From positions 186,001 through 250,000 of the forward strand of contig CAXXCY010000002.1 of the NCBI GenBank assembly GCA_963674895.2: DNA of 64,000 bases, given 5' to 3'. A model generated the notes under the pieces. It searched no databases. It saw only the letters and a list, made by a program, of their open reading frames with translations, and was not told where the DNA came from. Source of the stretch: CAXXOK01 sp963674895. GTDB lineage: Bacteria; Bacillota; Clostridia; Christensenellales; Aristaeellaceae. Position numbers and translations under genes: made by a program. Position 1 is the stretch's first letter; each line of letters opens with the position of its first letter. Of this stretch, positions 8,494-17,219 are shown in pieces.

Positions 8494-9747
8494 ATGCAGA
8501 TGAAGGAAAATGTGAGCGGGAATCCAAACAGCGCGGCGGAACCGACTAAAATTTGGAACGCTGTGTTTGTAAGCGTGTTCCTGACAAATCTGCTGTATTC
8601 GTTCGGGCTGCAGATGTGCAATTCTATGGTCCCCAAGTACGCGGATTATTTAGGCGCCGCGCCGACGATCGTAGGAACGGTCGCAAGCATTTTTTCGGTA
8701 TCCGCGTTGATATTCAAATTATTCGCGGCGCCTGCGATCGATACCTATAACAGGAAATATATCCTGATCGGCGCTATGGTTGTAATGTGCATCGCTGCTA
8801 CCGGCTACAGCGTTTCCTATTCGGTACCGATGCTCATGGGCTCGCGCCTGCTTTCGGGCGTCGGTATGGCGTTTATGGGAACTTGCTGCCTTGCGATGGC
8901 CGCCGACGCCCTGCCAGCCGGAAAGCTGGCAACGGGAATCGGTTACTTCGCCATTGCGCAGGCGGTGGCGCAGGCGATAGCGCCGACGATCGCGCTGAAA
9001 CTTTTGGACACGATCGGTTATAACCTGACCTTCGCCGTTGCGGCGGGCTTCATGTTTGCGGGTGTTTTCGTCGCCTCGCGGGTAAAAGTTTCGTTTACGC
9101 GCGTCAAAAAGTTCAAAATTTCGCTAAGCAGCGTTATTGCGAAAGAAGCCTTGATCCCCGCAGGCATCCTGCTGTTTCTGGGTATGGCGTCGTATGTCGT
9201 TATGTCGTTCCTCGTGATATACGGCGGCAAACAGGGTGTTGGCAGCAACATCGGCTATTATTTTACGGTATATGCGGCGACCATGCTCATCTCGCGCCCG
9301 CTGGTGGGAAAGCTCACCGATAAGTTCGGGCATATCAAGGTGCTTTTACCGGCGATGCTGTGTTTTGCGGGCTCGTTTATCGTAATCAGCTACGCCACGA
9401 CGCTTTGGATGTTCCTGGTTGCCGCGTTTATAGCGGCGTTCGGCTATGGCGCGGCGCAGCCGGCGGTGCAGGCGTTGGCAATGAAGATGGTGCCCAAGGC
9501 GCGGCGCGGCGCTGGCAGCTGTACCAGCTATATCGGGATGGACGGCGGAAACCTGATCGGACCGGTTGTCGCCGGTTTTGTGATCCAGAATTTCGGCTAT
9601 GCGGACATGTGGAGGATCATGGTGTTTCCGATCATCTTGGCGGCCGCCTTCGTCATTATTTTCAGGCGCCAGATTATAAGCGCCGGCGCAAAGGAACAGC
9701 AGCCTGCAGTTTGCATTGACGAGGAATGCGTCGATCCGGGCAAATGA
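8494..9747 (+). CDS. MFS transporter
   Basis: A major facilitator superfamily carrier of about 417 residues with twelve predicted hydrophobic segments in two halves. The motif between helices 2 and 3 appears as DTYNRKYILIG, and the repeat in the second half as GKLTDKFGHIKVLLPAM. I place the start at the ATG at 8494, five bases after GGAGG; a GTG at 8482 would place the Shine-Dalgarno inside the gene. An inverted repeat (GATCGCA/TGCGATC, 8407-8424) lies upstream, without a T-run. It probably imports the substrate or exports a product of the surrounding pathway; direction is not readable. Confidence 0.88.
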   Translation: MQMKENVSGNPNSAAEPTKIWNAVFVSVFLTNLLYSFGLQMCNSMVPKYADYLGAAPTIVGTVASIFSVSALIFKLFAAPAIDTYNRKYILIGAMVVMCIAATGYSVSYSVPMLMGSRLLSGVGMAFMGTCCLAMAADALPAGKLATGIGYFAIAQAVAQAIAPTIALKLLDTIGYNLTFAVAAGFMFAGVFVASRVKVSFTRVKKFKISLSSVIAKEALIPAGILLFLGMASYVVMSFLVIYGGKQGVGSNIGYYFTVYAATMLISRPLVGKLTDKFGHIKVLLPAMLCFAGSFIVISYATTLWMFLVAAFIAAFGYGAAQPAVQALAMKMVPKARRGAGSCTSYIGMDGGNLIGPVVAGFVIQNFGYADMWRIMVFPIILAAAFVIIFRRQIISAGAKEQQPAVCIDEECVDPGK

Positions 9748-9896
9748 TCAGTCGGCCCGGGGTTGATAGAAATCGCCAGGCGCGCCTCCGGGCATCAATC
9801 GAAGGCATACAAGCGGTGGCGGAGAAAGCATGGCCTTTCCGCGCAGAGGCGGGACATGCAAAGTATTCGGACGGCATAGAAAGGATGAAAGAATAA

Positions 9897-10619
9897 ATGA
9901 AATTCAAATCGATTTTGGAGACAAAAAAACTTGCCTTAGTCGTTACGATGCCGCATACGATCGAATGTGTGGATGCAGTGCTAAAAGGGGGAGCGGACGT
10001 GCTGAAGATGCGCTGCAACGTAACGCACGTAAGCCCGCTGAACGCCGGTATTCACAACGGCCCATTCCCGGAGCGGAAGGATTTCTTCAAAGAAGTAATC
10101 CAAATGGCAGGAGATGCAGCCGTGGGCCTTGTGCCGGGCGGCAAGGACGCTTTTATCACCGAGGCCGAGCGCTTTGAAATGGAAGAGATGGGCTTTGATT
10201 ACTTTAATATCCATTACAAATTCGCACCGAGTTTTATGTTTGAAAGCGAAATTCTCACCAGTGTGGTAGCCATAACACATGAAGACTACGACAGCATTAT
10301 CCTTGACGGCATTAACTGCAGCCCGAAAGTTGACATTGTCGAAGCGGGCTTTGTGCCCAGGGAAGAGTTTGGAACAAAACTCGTCTATGAGGATATCCTG
10401 CGGTATACGTCCATCACGAAAAGACTGCACCAACCGATTATCGCCACTGCGGAAAAGAAACTGCGGCCTAAAGATGTGAAGCATTTCTACGAAGCCGGGT
10501 GCAAAGCTTTGATGATCGGCAATGTCGCGTTCATCGCTGAAAGCCCGGACGGTAAGCCGACCCCCGACGTATGTCTGCGGGTAACCACCGCGTTCCGCGA
10601 GGCGATAGACAAGCTGTAG
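9897..10619 (+). CDS. NanE-like TIM-barrel protein, paralogue C
   Basis: A 240-residue third copy of the TIM-barrel family, closest by eye to paralogue A through the middle (GLVPGGKDAFITEAERFEMEEMGFD) and to B in PSFMFES-LTSVVAITH. The C-terminal MIGNVAFIAESPDGKPTPDVCLR keeps the phosphate-end GN. The start follows AAAGGATGAAAGAATAA. It lies 150 bases after the MFS gene and 58 bases before MBL paralogue C, repeating the cassette order. The codons IATAEK at the strand where NanE has IAEGR again lack the catalytic Glu position, so all four paralogues share the same departure from NanE. Confidence 0.75.
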   Translation: MKFKSILETKKLALVVTMPHTIECVDAVLKGGADVLKMRCNVTHVSPLNAGIHNGPFPERKDFFKEVIQMAGDAAVGLVPGGKDAFITEAERFEMEEMGFDYFNIHYKFAPSFMFESEILTSVVAITHEDYDSIILDGINCSPKVDIVEAGFVPREEFGTKLVYEDILRYTSITKRLHQPIIATAEKKLRPKDVKHFYEAGCKALMIGNVAFIAESPDGKPTPDVCLRVTTAFREAIDKL

Positions 10620-10677
10620 CTGCTTTATTGGCTTTTACGATTCCTGTTTTATGGAGCAAACAAAAAAGGAGAAAAAC

Positions 10678-11604
10678 ATGGAAAGCATCATTTATCCGGG
10701 AATGTACAGAAAACTGACCAGGGACAATATCGTAGAGCGGACCAAGGCCGCGGACTGGCTGTATGTTTTAGACGAGGCGAACACCGTCAGAATGTACCTG
10801 ATCATCGGCAAGGAGAAGGCGCTGCTGTTTGATGCTGGCTTCGGATTTACCGACTTTCGCCCGCTGATCAATGCCGTGACGGACCTGCCGGTTACGGTGG
10901 TCTGCTCGCACGGGCATGACGACCATGTGCTGGGCTGCGCCCTGTTTGACAGCGCGTATATCGCCCCGGCGGACTATGATCTCCTGATGAGCAATAATAA
11001 CCGTGCGCAGCGGGAAAAGCAGATCGCGGCCATCCGGCAGAAGGCGCCGGATTTCGATGAGCTTCTGGAAAAGGAGAAATACCTGAGCAGCTCGTTTGAC
11101 AGCTGCGAAATAAAAATCGCCAAAGACGGCGATATATTCGATCTCGGCGGGATCACGCTGCAGGTCTATCCCGTGCCGGGGCATACGCGCGGTTCGATCG
11201 CGCTGTACTGCAAAGAGCACAAGGCCCTGTTTGCCGGCGATGTGATGGGGAAAAACCACCTGCTGCATTACGGGTTTGTGGATGATATATCCGCCGTGCC
11301 GCAGAAATTCATTGCCGCGTTAAGCCGCCTGTTAACCCTGGATATCGAAACCGTATGGCCCGCGCACGGGGAAGTGCCTGCGGGGAAAGAGCTGATCTCG
11401 GATACCCGGGAGATGCTCATCGACTGGGCCAAGAACGCCGATCCCGAACGGGATAAATTCGCAACGCCGATGAACTCGGTCTTCGGGATACCGGGCCGTG
11501 TCAGCGGCAGGTACACCTACAAGGGCATGAAGATGAGCTATAACTTCAGCCATCTGGCCGCCATTCGTGAGTTTATGCAGCTGCACGACGGCGCGGTAGA
11601 ATAA
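10678..11604 (+). CDS. MBL-fold metallo-hydrolase, paralogue C
   Basis: A 308-residue paralogue of the hydrolase at 4767, with the same start context (AAAAAAGGAGAAAAAC then ATG-GAA-AGC); an in-frame ATG at 10651 lies upstream of that ribosome-binding site and is not preferred. It has HGHDDH at residues 78-83, PVPGHTRGS, FAGDVMGKN and PAHGEVPAG, so the two-metal site is complete. Divergence from copy A is concentrated in the region after the first motif (residues 95-135), which in MBL proteins shapes the substrate pocket. The copies may therefore have the same chemistry on different substrates. Confidence 0.85.
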   Translation: MESIIYPGMYRKLTRDNIVERTKAADWLYVLDEANTVRMYLIIGKEKALLFDAGFGFTDFRPLINAVTDLPVTVVCSHGHDDHVLGCALFDSAYIAPADYDLLMSNNNRAQREKQIAAIRQKAPDFDELLEKEKYLSSSFDSCEIKIAKDGDIFDLGGITLQVYPVPGHTRGSIALYCKEHKALFAGDVMGKNHLLHYGFVDDISAVPQKFIAALSRLLTLDIETVWPAHGEVPAGKELISDTREMLIDWAKNADPERDKFATPMNSVFGIPGRVSGRYTYKGMKMSYNFSHLAAIREFMQLHDGAVE

Positions 11605-11622
11605 GCGGTAAAGGAGACGGTT

Positions 11623-11979
11623 ATGCTGATCAGGGAGTTGGATTTACGGCTGGCGCATATCGGCGTGAATAACGAAAATGCGGACAGTGCCGCAGACGTA
11701 TCGGAGAAATTCGGACGAATCACTGGTTTGCCGCTGAAGGAAGGCAGGAACTCTATTTTCGTTGGGTCCGACGTCGAGGTGATGAAGCACCCGAATATCG
11801 GCACGCACGGGCATATCGCTTTTCAGACGGACGACCTGGAAAAAGCCATTCAGGTGTTTGAAGAAAACGGCTTTTCGTTTGATATGGACTCGGTCAAGTT
11901 CAATAGCGCGGGCGAAAAGCAGGTCATCTACCTGCAAGGCGAAATCGCCGGATTTGCGATTCATATCTCGAAGGCTTAA
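11623..11979 (+). CDS. VOC-like protein resembling the C-terminal extension of KDPG aldolases
   Basis: A 118-residue single-domain protein. The pattern LRLAHIGVNNEN...SEKFGRITGLP...GRNSIFVGSDVEVMKHPNIGTHGHIAFQTDDLEKAIQVFEENGFSFD...GEKQVIYLQGEIAGFAIHI closely resembles the vicinal-oxygen-chelate-like domain fused to the C-terminus of some Firmicutes KDPG/KHG aldolases (established for the family, recalled here, not searched). Here it stands alone, 18 bases after the MBL gene. It may serve as a separate subunit or binding domain for the adjacent TIM-barrel protein, or as an isomerase. No partner aldolase domain is present within the frame. Confidence 0.65.
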   Translation: MLIRELDLRLAHIGVNNENADSAADVSEKFGRITGLPLKEGRNSIFVGSDVEVMKHPNIGTHGHIAFQTDDLEKAIQVFEENGFSFDMDSVKFNSAGEKQVIYLQGEIAGFAIHISKA

Positions 11980-12051
11980 CCCGATGCAGGGGGATGCGGC
12001 GCGGGACGCCTGTCGTATCGCCGGGGGACATTCGCGAAAGGAGACGCCGAA

Positions 12052-13017
12052 GTGAAGACCGGAAAAATCAAGAGCCGCGACGGGTATGTTGAGCTGTCGC
12101 GCATGATATTCGGCGCATCGCATCTGGGCTCGCTGCAGACCAGGGAGGAGTCTTTCAGGCTTTTGGATAGGCTCTATGATGCCGGCGGGCGGACGCTGGA
12201 AACGGCGCGCAGTTCCTTTGAACGGGCTCCTTTCGGCGCGTCCCAGAGCGAGAGAACCATCCGCGACTGGATGAAGGCGAGGGGAACCGCACCGGAAATG
12301 ACGATTGTCACCAAGGGCGGACATCCGGACATGCGCGACACGCGCATGTCACGCCTGGACCGTAAAAACCTTGAGCATGATATGATGACAAGCCTTGCCG
12401 TTCTTGACGTGGAAAAAGTCGCAGGTTTCATCCTCCATCGTGACGACGAGCGTATTCCGGTTGCGGAAATCATGGACGTACTGGACGATATTGTGAAGCG
12501 GGGATATGCGGATTTTATCGGTGCATCAAACTGGACTGTCGCGAGGATAAATGAAGCCAACGCCTACGCGGCAAAAAAGGGGCAGGTCCGGTTCACGGCC
12601 TCCTCTATATGGTGGAATGCCGGCAAGAGGGAGCCGGAAACACGCATGGACACGACGCAGATCTACATGGACGATGAGCAGTACGCCGGATACTTGGAGA
12701 ACAAAATCCCGGTCCTCCCGTATTCGTCCCAGGCGGCCGGATTCTTTTCAAAGGTCCTTGCCGGGCAGGAGCTGGTCGGCGCCCGTCTCAAGATGATGGA
12801 TACGGAGGAGAACAGGAGGCGGGCCGGCCGTATACGGCAGGTTTGCGCACAGTACAACGTAAGCCCAAGCGCGATATGCCTTGCGTATATCGCCTGCAAT
12901 CGGGTGGATGGGTTTCCGATCTTCGGCTGCAGCACCGAGAAGCAGTTCGAAGAGGCAAAACAAGCCTTTGATCTGGATATCACACAAAACGACATCGACT
13001 TTATTGTGAACGGATAA
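12052..13017 (+). CDS. Aldo/keto-reductase-family protein with altered active site
   Basis: A 321-residue (beta/alpha)8 protein of the AKR superfamily. The start is GTG at 12052 after GAAAGGAG. Recognisable features are FGASHLG near residue 22, VTKGGHP (the Lys of the tetrad), GFILHRDD (the His), GYADFIGASNW and, at the end, the NADP-site-like PIFGCSTEKQFEEA. The usual DTAxxYGxSE segment reads ETARSSFERAPFGASQSE, so the catalytic Asp is Glu and the Tyr position is Ser. Canonical carbonyl reduction is doubtful; the protein may be a sugar dehydratase/epimerase-like or a dead AKR. It stands in the middle of the cluster. Confidence 0.78.
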   Translation: MKTGKIKSRDGYVELSRMIFGASHLGSLQTREESFRLLDRLYDAGGRTLETARSSFERAPFGASQSERTIRDWMKARGTAPEMTIVTKGGHPDMRDTRMSRLDRKNLEHDMMTSLAVLDVEKVAGFILHRDDERIPVAEIMDVLDDIVKRGYADFIGASNWTVARINEANAYAAKKGQVRFTASSIWWNAGKREPETRMDTTQIYMDDEQYAGYLENKIPVLPYSSQAAGFFSKVLAGQELVGARLKMMDTEENRRRAGRIRQVCAQYNVSPSAICLAYIACNRVDGFPIFGCSTEKQFEEAKQAFDLDITQNDIDFIVNG

Positions 13018-13153
13018 AAAGATGCCGGTACCGGGATCGGGGCATGCCGTAAACAACAAAAAGCTTTGCGTTTGCACACCGCCGTGCGGCGAAAGACAGA
13101 ACGTAGCCATGGGATATAAGCGAATGAAGTGCGGAAACAAGAGGAGGTATATC

Positions 13154-13888
13154 ATGAACGAGGTAATGAAGCTGATTGCAAACCATAGGTCTATCCGGAA
13201 ATATACGGACAGGCAGATCGATGACGAAACGGTCAGGGAAATGCTGATCTGCGCCCAAAGCGCTTCAACAGCCAGTTTTATGCAGGCGTATTCGATCATC
13301 CGGGTGAACTCACCCGAAAAAAGAATGAAGATTTCCGCCCTCGCCGGCAACCAGAAGGACATCGTGGAGTGTCCGTTGTTTCTGGTTTTTTGCGCGGACC
13401 TTAACCGTGCGTGCATCACATGCGATATGCACGACATACCCATGAACGGCGGATTTACGGAATCATTTCTCGTCGGGGTTGTGGATACCGCGCTGGCGGC
13501 TCAGAATATGATGATTGCGGCGGAGTCTCTCGGATTGGGCGGTGTTTATATCGGCGGCATACGCAACGACCTTGGCGGCGTATGCGAGATACTGGGCATT
13601 CCTTCGAATGTATTCCCCTTATTTGGCATGTGCCTTGGATATCCTGCCGAAAGCTCGGCCAAGAAGGAAAGGCTTCCTATCGACGCTATTTTCATGACGG
13701 ATACATACTGCAGCACAAACCGGGATTTGTTGTGCCAATATGACGCGCGCATCAACGAGTATTATCGGAGCAGGGACAGTTCGCGGCGCGACGACACCTG
13801 GACCAAACAAATATCCGAGCGGATGAGCAGGCCGCAGCGGCCGAAAACGAAGGCTTTCCTGGAACAGCAGGGATTGACGAATAAGTAA
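13154..13888 (+). CDS. Nitroreductase-family flavoprotein (NfsA-type)
   Basis: A 244-residue protein. The start at 13154 follows GAGGAGG; an open frame runs upstream to 13022 but has no ribosome-binding site. MKLIANHRSIRKYTDRQID is the standard FMN-binding opening of nitroreductases, followed by SASTASFMQAYSIIRV, AALAAQNMMIAAESLGLGGVYIGGIRND and FPLFGMCLGYP. These place it in the NfsA/FRP group of NAD(P)H-dependent FMN reductases. Likely roles are reduction of quinones, nitro groups or activated C=C bonds in an aromatic degradation pathway. The last 40 residues are charged and less conserved. Confidence 0.85.
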   Translation: MNEVMKLIANHRSIRKYTDRQIDDETVREMLICAQSASTASFMQAYSIIRVNSPEKRMKISALAGNQKDIVECPLFLVFCADLNRACITCDMHDIPMNGGFTESFLVGVVDTALAAQNMMIAAESLGLGGVYIGGIRNDLGGVCEILGIPSNVFPLFGMCLGYPAESSAKKERLPIDAIFMTDTYCSTNRDLLCQYDARINEYYRSRDSSRRDDTWTKQISERMSRPQRPKTKAFLEQQGLTNK

Positions 13889-14010
13889 ACGGTATGCGGC
13901 TGGCCCTGGTTTTGTCCATGCTGTATAAAGGGCTTCATGGATTGCGGGCACGCGGGGACTTGCCGACGGGCGAGAGATAACAAAAGAGGAAACGGACGGG
14001 GAGTGAGTCA

Positions 14011-14304
14011 ATGAAACGTATGCAGGCTACCATTAAAATTCCGCAGCGGCTAACGCAGGAAATGACGGAGAAACTCAAGGGGCTGGGCGTGCGCGAAATT
14101 CGTACCAACATGGTCGCGTACGAGAACTTCAGGCGCGCCAGCCGGATGGACTACGATTTCGTATACCGCGAAATGGAAACGGACAAAAAGGATGTCGTCT
14201 ATCTGGACTTCTTTTTCGACGATACTCCCGAGGGTCGGGACGCAAGCTACGAGCTGGAGCTAAACCTGTATCAAATTCCCCTGAACCTGAGGTATGTGGA
14301 TTAA
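14011..14304 (+). CDS. Small conserved-looking protein of unknown function
   Basis: A 97-residue protein not recognised. It is mixed alpha/beta and rich in charged residues, with no signal peptide, membrane segment or cysteine motif. A good ribosome-binding site (GGGGAGTGAG) precedes the ATG, and it sits between the nitroreductase and the PhzA/B-like gene in the same orientation with short gaps, so it is probably translated. The segment YLDFFFDDTPEGRDASYELELNLYQIP suggests a beta-rich dimer interface. A small ferredoxin-like or ACT-like fold is possible but not supported. Confidence 0.5.
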   Translation: MKRMQATIKIPQRLTQEMTEKLKGLGVREIRTNMVAYENFRRASRMDYDFVYREMETDKKDVVYLDFFFDDTPEGRDASYELELNLYQIPLNLRYVD

Positions 14305-14353
14305 GGGAGATCGGTTTTTGGACGACGCATAATGCGGAAAGAGGAAAGCAAGC

Positions 14354-15400
14354 ATGATAGATAAGGAATACAACGCAAAAATCGCAAGGATGATCGTATC
14401 CTCGCCGTTTTGGCGGCCGGAGTATTTTCCGGAATATTTTACCGATGAGTTCACGATGGTCAACAACGCGCAGCCGCCCGGCATGCCGAATTACTTTGAT
14501 TTTTGGGAAGCGGAGCGTTGCCTGGAATGGCTGAACCGCACCGTCAGGACATGGGAAACGGAAGTGGAGGAGTTTTATACGACACCGGACCCGGAGAAGT
14601 TCTGGGCGGTCGGGAACTGCGGGGGAGACGTACGGTGGGGAGAGCACGACGGAAGCTACCGGTCGAACTTCGTCTGCAGGATAGAGATGAAGGACGGCAA
14701 GGTCAATCACATCAAGTTCATTGTTGAGCCGATCCGCATGCTGAAGGCGGCTGGATTGCACGTTGAGCCTCTCCATAAGGGATTTGAGGATCCCCGGGTG
14801 GACGAATGGCTGAGCGCGCATCCCGAGGGAAGGAAGAACCCCAACAATAAAATCGTGGCCGACCAGAACCAGGGCAAACAGGACCTGGACATGAGCGAAG
14901 AGGCGATCCAGACGCGGCGCAAGTACAATCTGGAGCAGCTGATCTGCGGCGTGGAGCGGGAGAAGTATCGCAGGCTTACGACGGCAGGTGAAAGGAACGC
15001 TGCGGGGGGTACATGGTTTATTCCTGACGATCTTCCATGGGATGAAAATCCCAATGAACCGGCAATGGTCGGGTACGACGGACGGAATCCCTCGTCGTTT
15101 GAAATGCAGGTACGCATTCATGGATGGATGAAAGCCAGCAGCCCCTGGCAATACCGGGATACCCGGGGGCGGATTTACCCGACGGACGACAAGAACGTCT
15201 GGTTTCTGGAAGTGTACTGGCACGGGCCGGCCCGGTGGATCGGCAGCGGGGACGATCACGGCCATTACCATGAGAACTATATGTTTATCGTCAAGTTTGA
15301 CGATGCCGGAAGGATTATCCAGCAGACGGAAATATTGAATCCCATCTATAAATATAACGCGGTAAACGTAAGCCTGCCGAGTTTTCCGTACTACTATTGA
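14354..15400 (+). CDS. PhzA/PhzB-like (NTF2/SnoaL fold) protein, apparently two domains
   Basis: A 348-residue protein. The first half ends in VCRIEMKDGKVNHIKFIVEPIRMLKAAG, a pattern characteristic of the phenazine-biosynthesis PhzA/PhzB family of small NTF2-like barrels, normally about 160 residues. The second half (from about residue 200) repeats the layout with WYRD-like aromatic residues and ENYMFIVKFDDAGRIIQQTEILNPI, so this appears to be a tandem fusion. PhzA/B-type proteins act as acid/base catalysts or chaperones for reactive ring intermediates. It precedes the fourth TIM-barrel gene by 57 bases. Nothing else here suggests phenazine synthesis, so a role in catabolism of a ring compound is inferred. 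Confidence 0.65.
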   Translation: MIDKEYNAKIARMIVSSPFWRPEYFPEYFTDEFTMVNNAQPPGMPNYFDFWEAERCLEWLNRTVRTWETEVEEFYTTPDPEKFWAVGNCGGDVRWGEHDGSYRSNFVCRIEMKDGKVNHIKFIVEPIRMLKAAGLHVEPLHKGFEDPRVDEWLSAHPEGRKNPNNKIVADQNQGKQDLDMSEEAIQTRRKYNLEQLICGVEREKYRRLTTAGERNAAGGTWFIPDDLPWDENPNEPAMVGYDGRNPSSFEMQVRIHGWMKASSPWQYRDTRGRIYPTDDKNVWFLEVYWHGPARWIGSGDDHGHYHENYMFIVKFDDAGRIIQQTEILNPIYKYNAVNVSLPSFPYYY

Positions 15401-15457
15401 TCGTTCGTGCCTGCGCTTTTGCAGGCGCCGGAATCACGCGGAAAGGAAAGATGATTG

Positions 15458-16180
15458 ATGAAACTCAAATCACTTTTAGAAACGAAAAAATTCTCGTTGG
15501 TGGTTACCATGCCGCATACGCTGGAGCACGTGGAAGCGGTGCTCAAAGGCGGCGCGGACGTGCTGAAGATGCGCTGCAATATAATGCGCAAGGGCCCGCT
15601 GCAGGCCGGCATCGTCAACGGCCCTTTTCAGGAAAGAAAGGGTTTCCTCAAACAGGTTATCGATATGGCGGGCGATATTCCCGTGGGCCTTGTGCCTGGC
15701 CTTGACGACGCCTATATCACCGAAGCCGAACGCTTTGAAATGGAAGAGATGGGCTTTGACTATTTCAACTCGCATTTCAGATTCGCACCGAGCTTTATGT
15801 TCGAGAGCAAAGTGCTGACCAGCGTAGTAGCCATGACGCCCGGTGATTACGACACCGTTTTGGTTAACGGCGTAAACGCCAGCCCCAAAGTGGATGTTGT
15901 GGAAGCGAACTTTGTTGCCAGGGAAGACATGGGAACCAAGTTTGTGTACGAGGACGTCCTTCGCTACACGGCCATTACAAAAATGCTTCATCAGCCGATT
16001 ATTGCCACCGGCCAGCGGATTATGCAGCCGAAGGACGTAAGGCACTTGTATGAAGCCGGTTGCAAGGCTTTTATGGTCGGCAATATCGCGTTTATCGGCG
16101 GAGGCCAGGACAGCGTTCCCACGCCCGAAACCTGCCTGCGGGTAACGGCGGCGTTCCGCGAGGAGATAGAAAAGCTGTAG
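15458..16180 (+). CDS. NanE-like TIM-barrel protein, paralogue D
   Basis: A 240-residue fourth copy. I place the start at ATG 15458 after GGAAAGGAAAG; a TTG one codon upstream is in frame but less likely. It keeps LKGGADVLKMRCN, FITEAERFEMEEMGFDYFN (as YITEAER), PIIATGQRIMQPKDV and YEAGCKAFMVGN. It has GLVPGLDDAY where A and C have GLVPGGKDAF, so the lysine after the glycines is replaced; if that lysine is catalytic or phosphate-binding, this copy differs. It is 53 bases before MBL paralogue D. Confidence 0.75.
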   Translation: MKLKSLLETKKFSLVVTMPHTLEHVEAVLKGGADVLKMRCNIMRKGPLQAGIVNGPFQERKGFLKQVIDMAGDIPVGLVPGLDDAYITEAERFEMEEMGFDYFNSHFRFAPSFMFESKVLTSVVAMTPGDYDTVLVNGVNASPKVDVVEANFVAREDMGTKFVYEDVLRYTAITKMLHQPIIATGQRIMQPKDVRHLYEAGCKAFMVGNIAFIGGGQDSVPTPETCLRVTAAFREEIEKL

Positions 16181-16233
16181 CTTGGGAGGACTGCGCCTGC
16201 CGACGGAAGCAAGCGTGAAATGGGAGCAGAACA

Positions 16234-17160
16234 ATGAATAAGATCATATATCCGGAAATGTACCGGGAAATCACGAAGGATAACATCATTGAACGTATAA
16301 AGATCACCGAATGGCTGTATCTCTTCAATGAGGTGAACTCCGCCGATATGTATTTGATGATCGGCGAGAAGAAAGCGCTGCTATTTGATACCGGATTTGG
16401 GTTTTCCGGGTGGAAGCGCCTGATTGCGGAGGTAACGGCCCTTCCCCTTACGGTCGTTTGTTCTCATGGGCACGACGATCATGTACTGGGATGCTTTCAA
16501 TTTGACAGCGCCTATATCGCAGAGGATGACTACGAACTTTGCATGAGCAACGATACGGTTTCGCAGCGGGAAAAGCAAATCGCATCAAGGCGCAAGAAAA
16601 CACCGAATATCGACAGCGTCGTGGACCGGGAAACGTATCTGCGCACAACGCTTAAAAACTGCGAATTCAGGTTTGTCAGCGACGGCGACGTGTTCGACCT
16701 GGGCGGAATTACTTTGCGGGTATTTCCGGTGCCGGGGCATTCACGCGGCTCGATCGCCCTGTACTGCAAGGAACATAAAGCTCTCTTCGCCGGGGACGCC
16801 GTAATGAAAAACGAAGACCTGGTGTATTCCCATAGGCTGGAAATTTCCGCGCCGCCGCAGCAGTATATCCGCGCATTGAGCCGGTTGATGAACTTGGATA
16901 TCAAAACCGTATGGCCGGCGCATGGAGAAGTGCCTGCGGGAAAGGAGCTGATTGCGGACACGCGTGAGATGTTGATCGATTGGACGAAGCATGCCGATCT
17001 TGAACGCGATCGATTCGTCGTTCCGCAGGACGCGGTATTTGGCACGCCGGGCGAGGTTCGAGGCAGATTTACATACAAAGGCATGACGATGAGATACAAC
17101 ATCAAACATCTGGATGAGATCCGGGAATATATGAGAATGCACGGCGGCGAAGTGGAATAA
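16234..17160 (+). CDS. MBL-fold metallo-hydrolase, paralogue D
   Basis: A 308-residue third MBL copy and the most divergent. HGHDDHVLG, PVPGHSRGS, FAGDAVMKN and PAHGEVPAG keep every metal ligand. The spacing of all motifs equals copies A and C, so the architecture is frozen while surface residues drift, including the residue-95-135 pocket segment. It completes the third TIM-barrel/MBL cassette. The start follows GGAGCAGAACA, a weaker site than the other copies have. Confidence 0.85.
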   Translation: MNKIIYPEMYREITKDNIIERIKITEWLYLFNEVNSADMYLMIGEKKALLFDTGFGFSGWKRLIAEVTALPLTVVCSHGHDDHVLGCFQFDSAYIAEDDYELCMSNDTVSQREKQIASRRKKTPNIDSVVDRETYLRTTLKNCEFRFVSDGDVFDLGGITLRVFPVPGHSRGSIALYCKEHKALFAGDAVMKNEDLVYSHRLEISAPPQQYIRALSRLMNLDIKTVWPAHGEVPAGKELIADTREMLIDWTKHADLERDRFVVPQDAVFGTPGEVRGRFTYKGMTMRYNIKHLDEIREYMRMHGGEVE

Positions 17161-17219
17161 CAGCAGCCCTGTGATTTGAAATACCCATCCGGAGTGGGCA
17201 AGGAGGAAAGAAGTAACAT

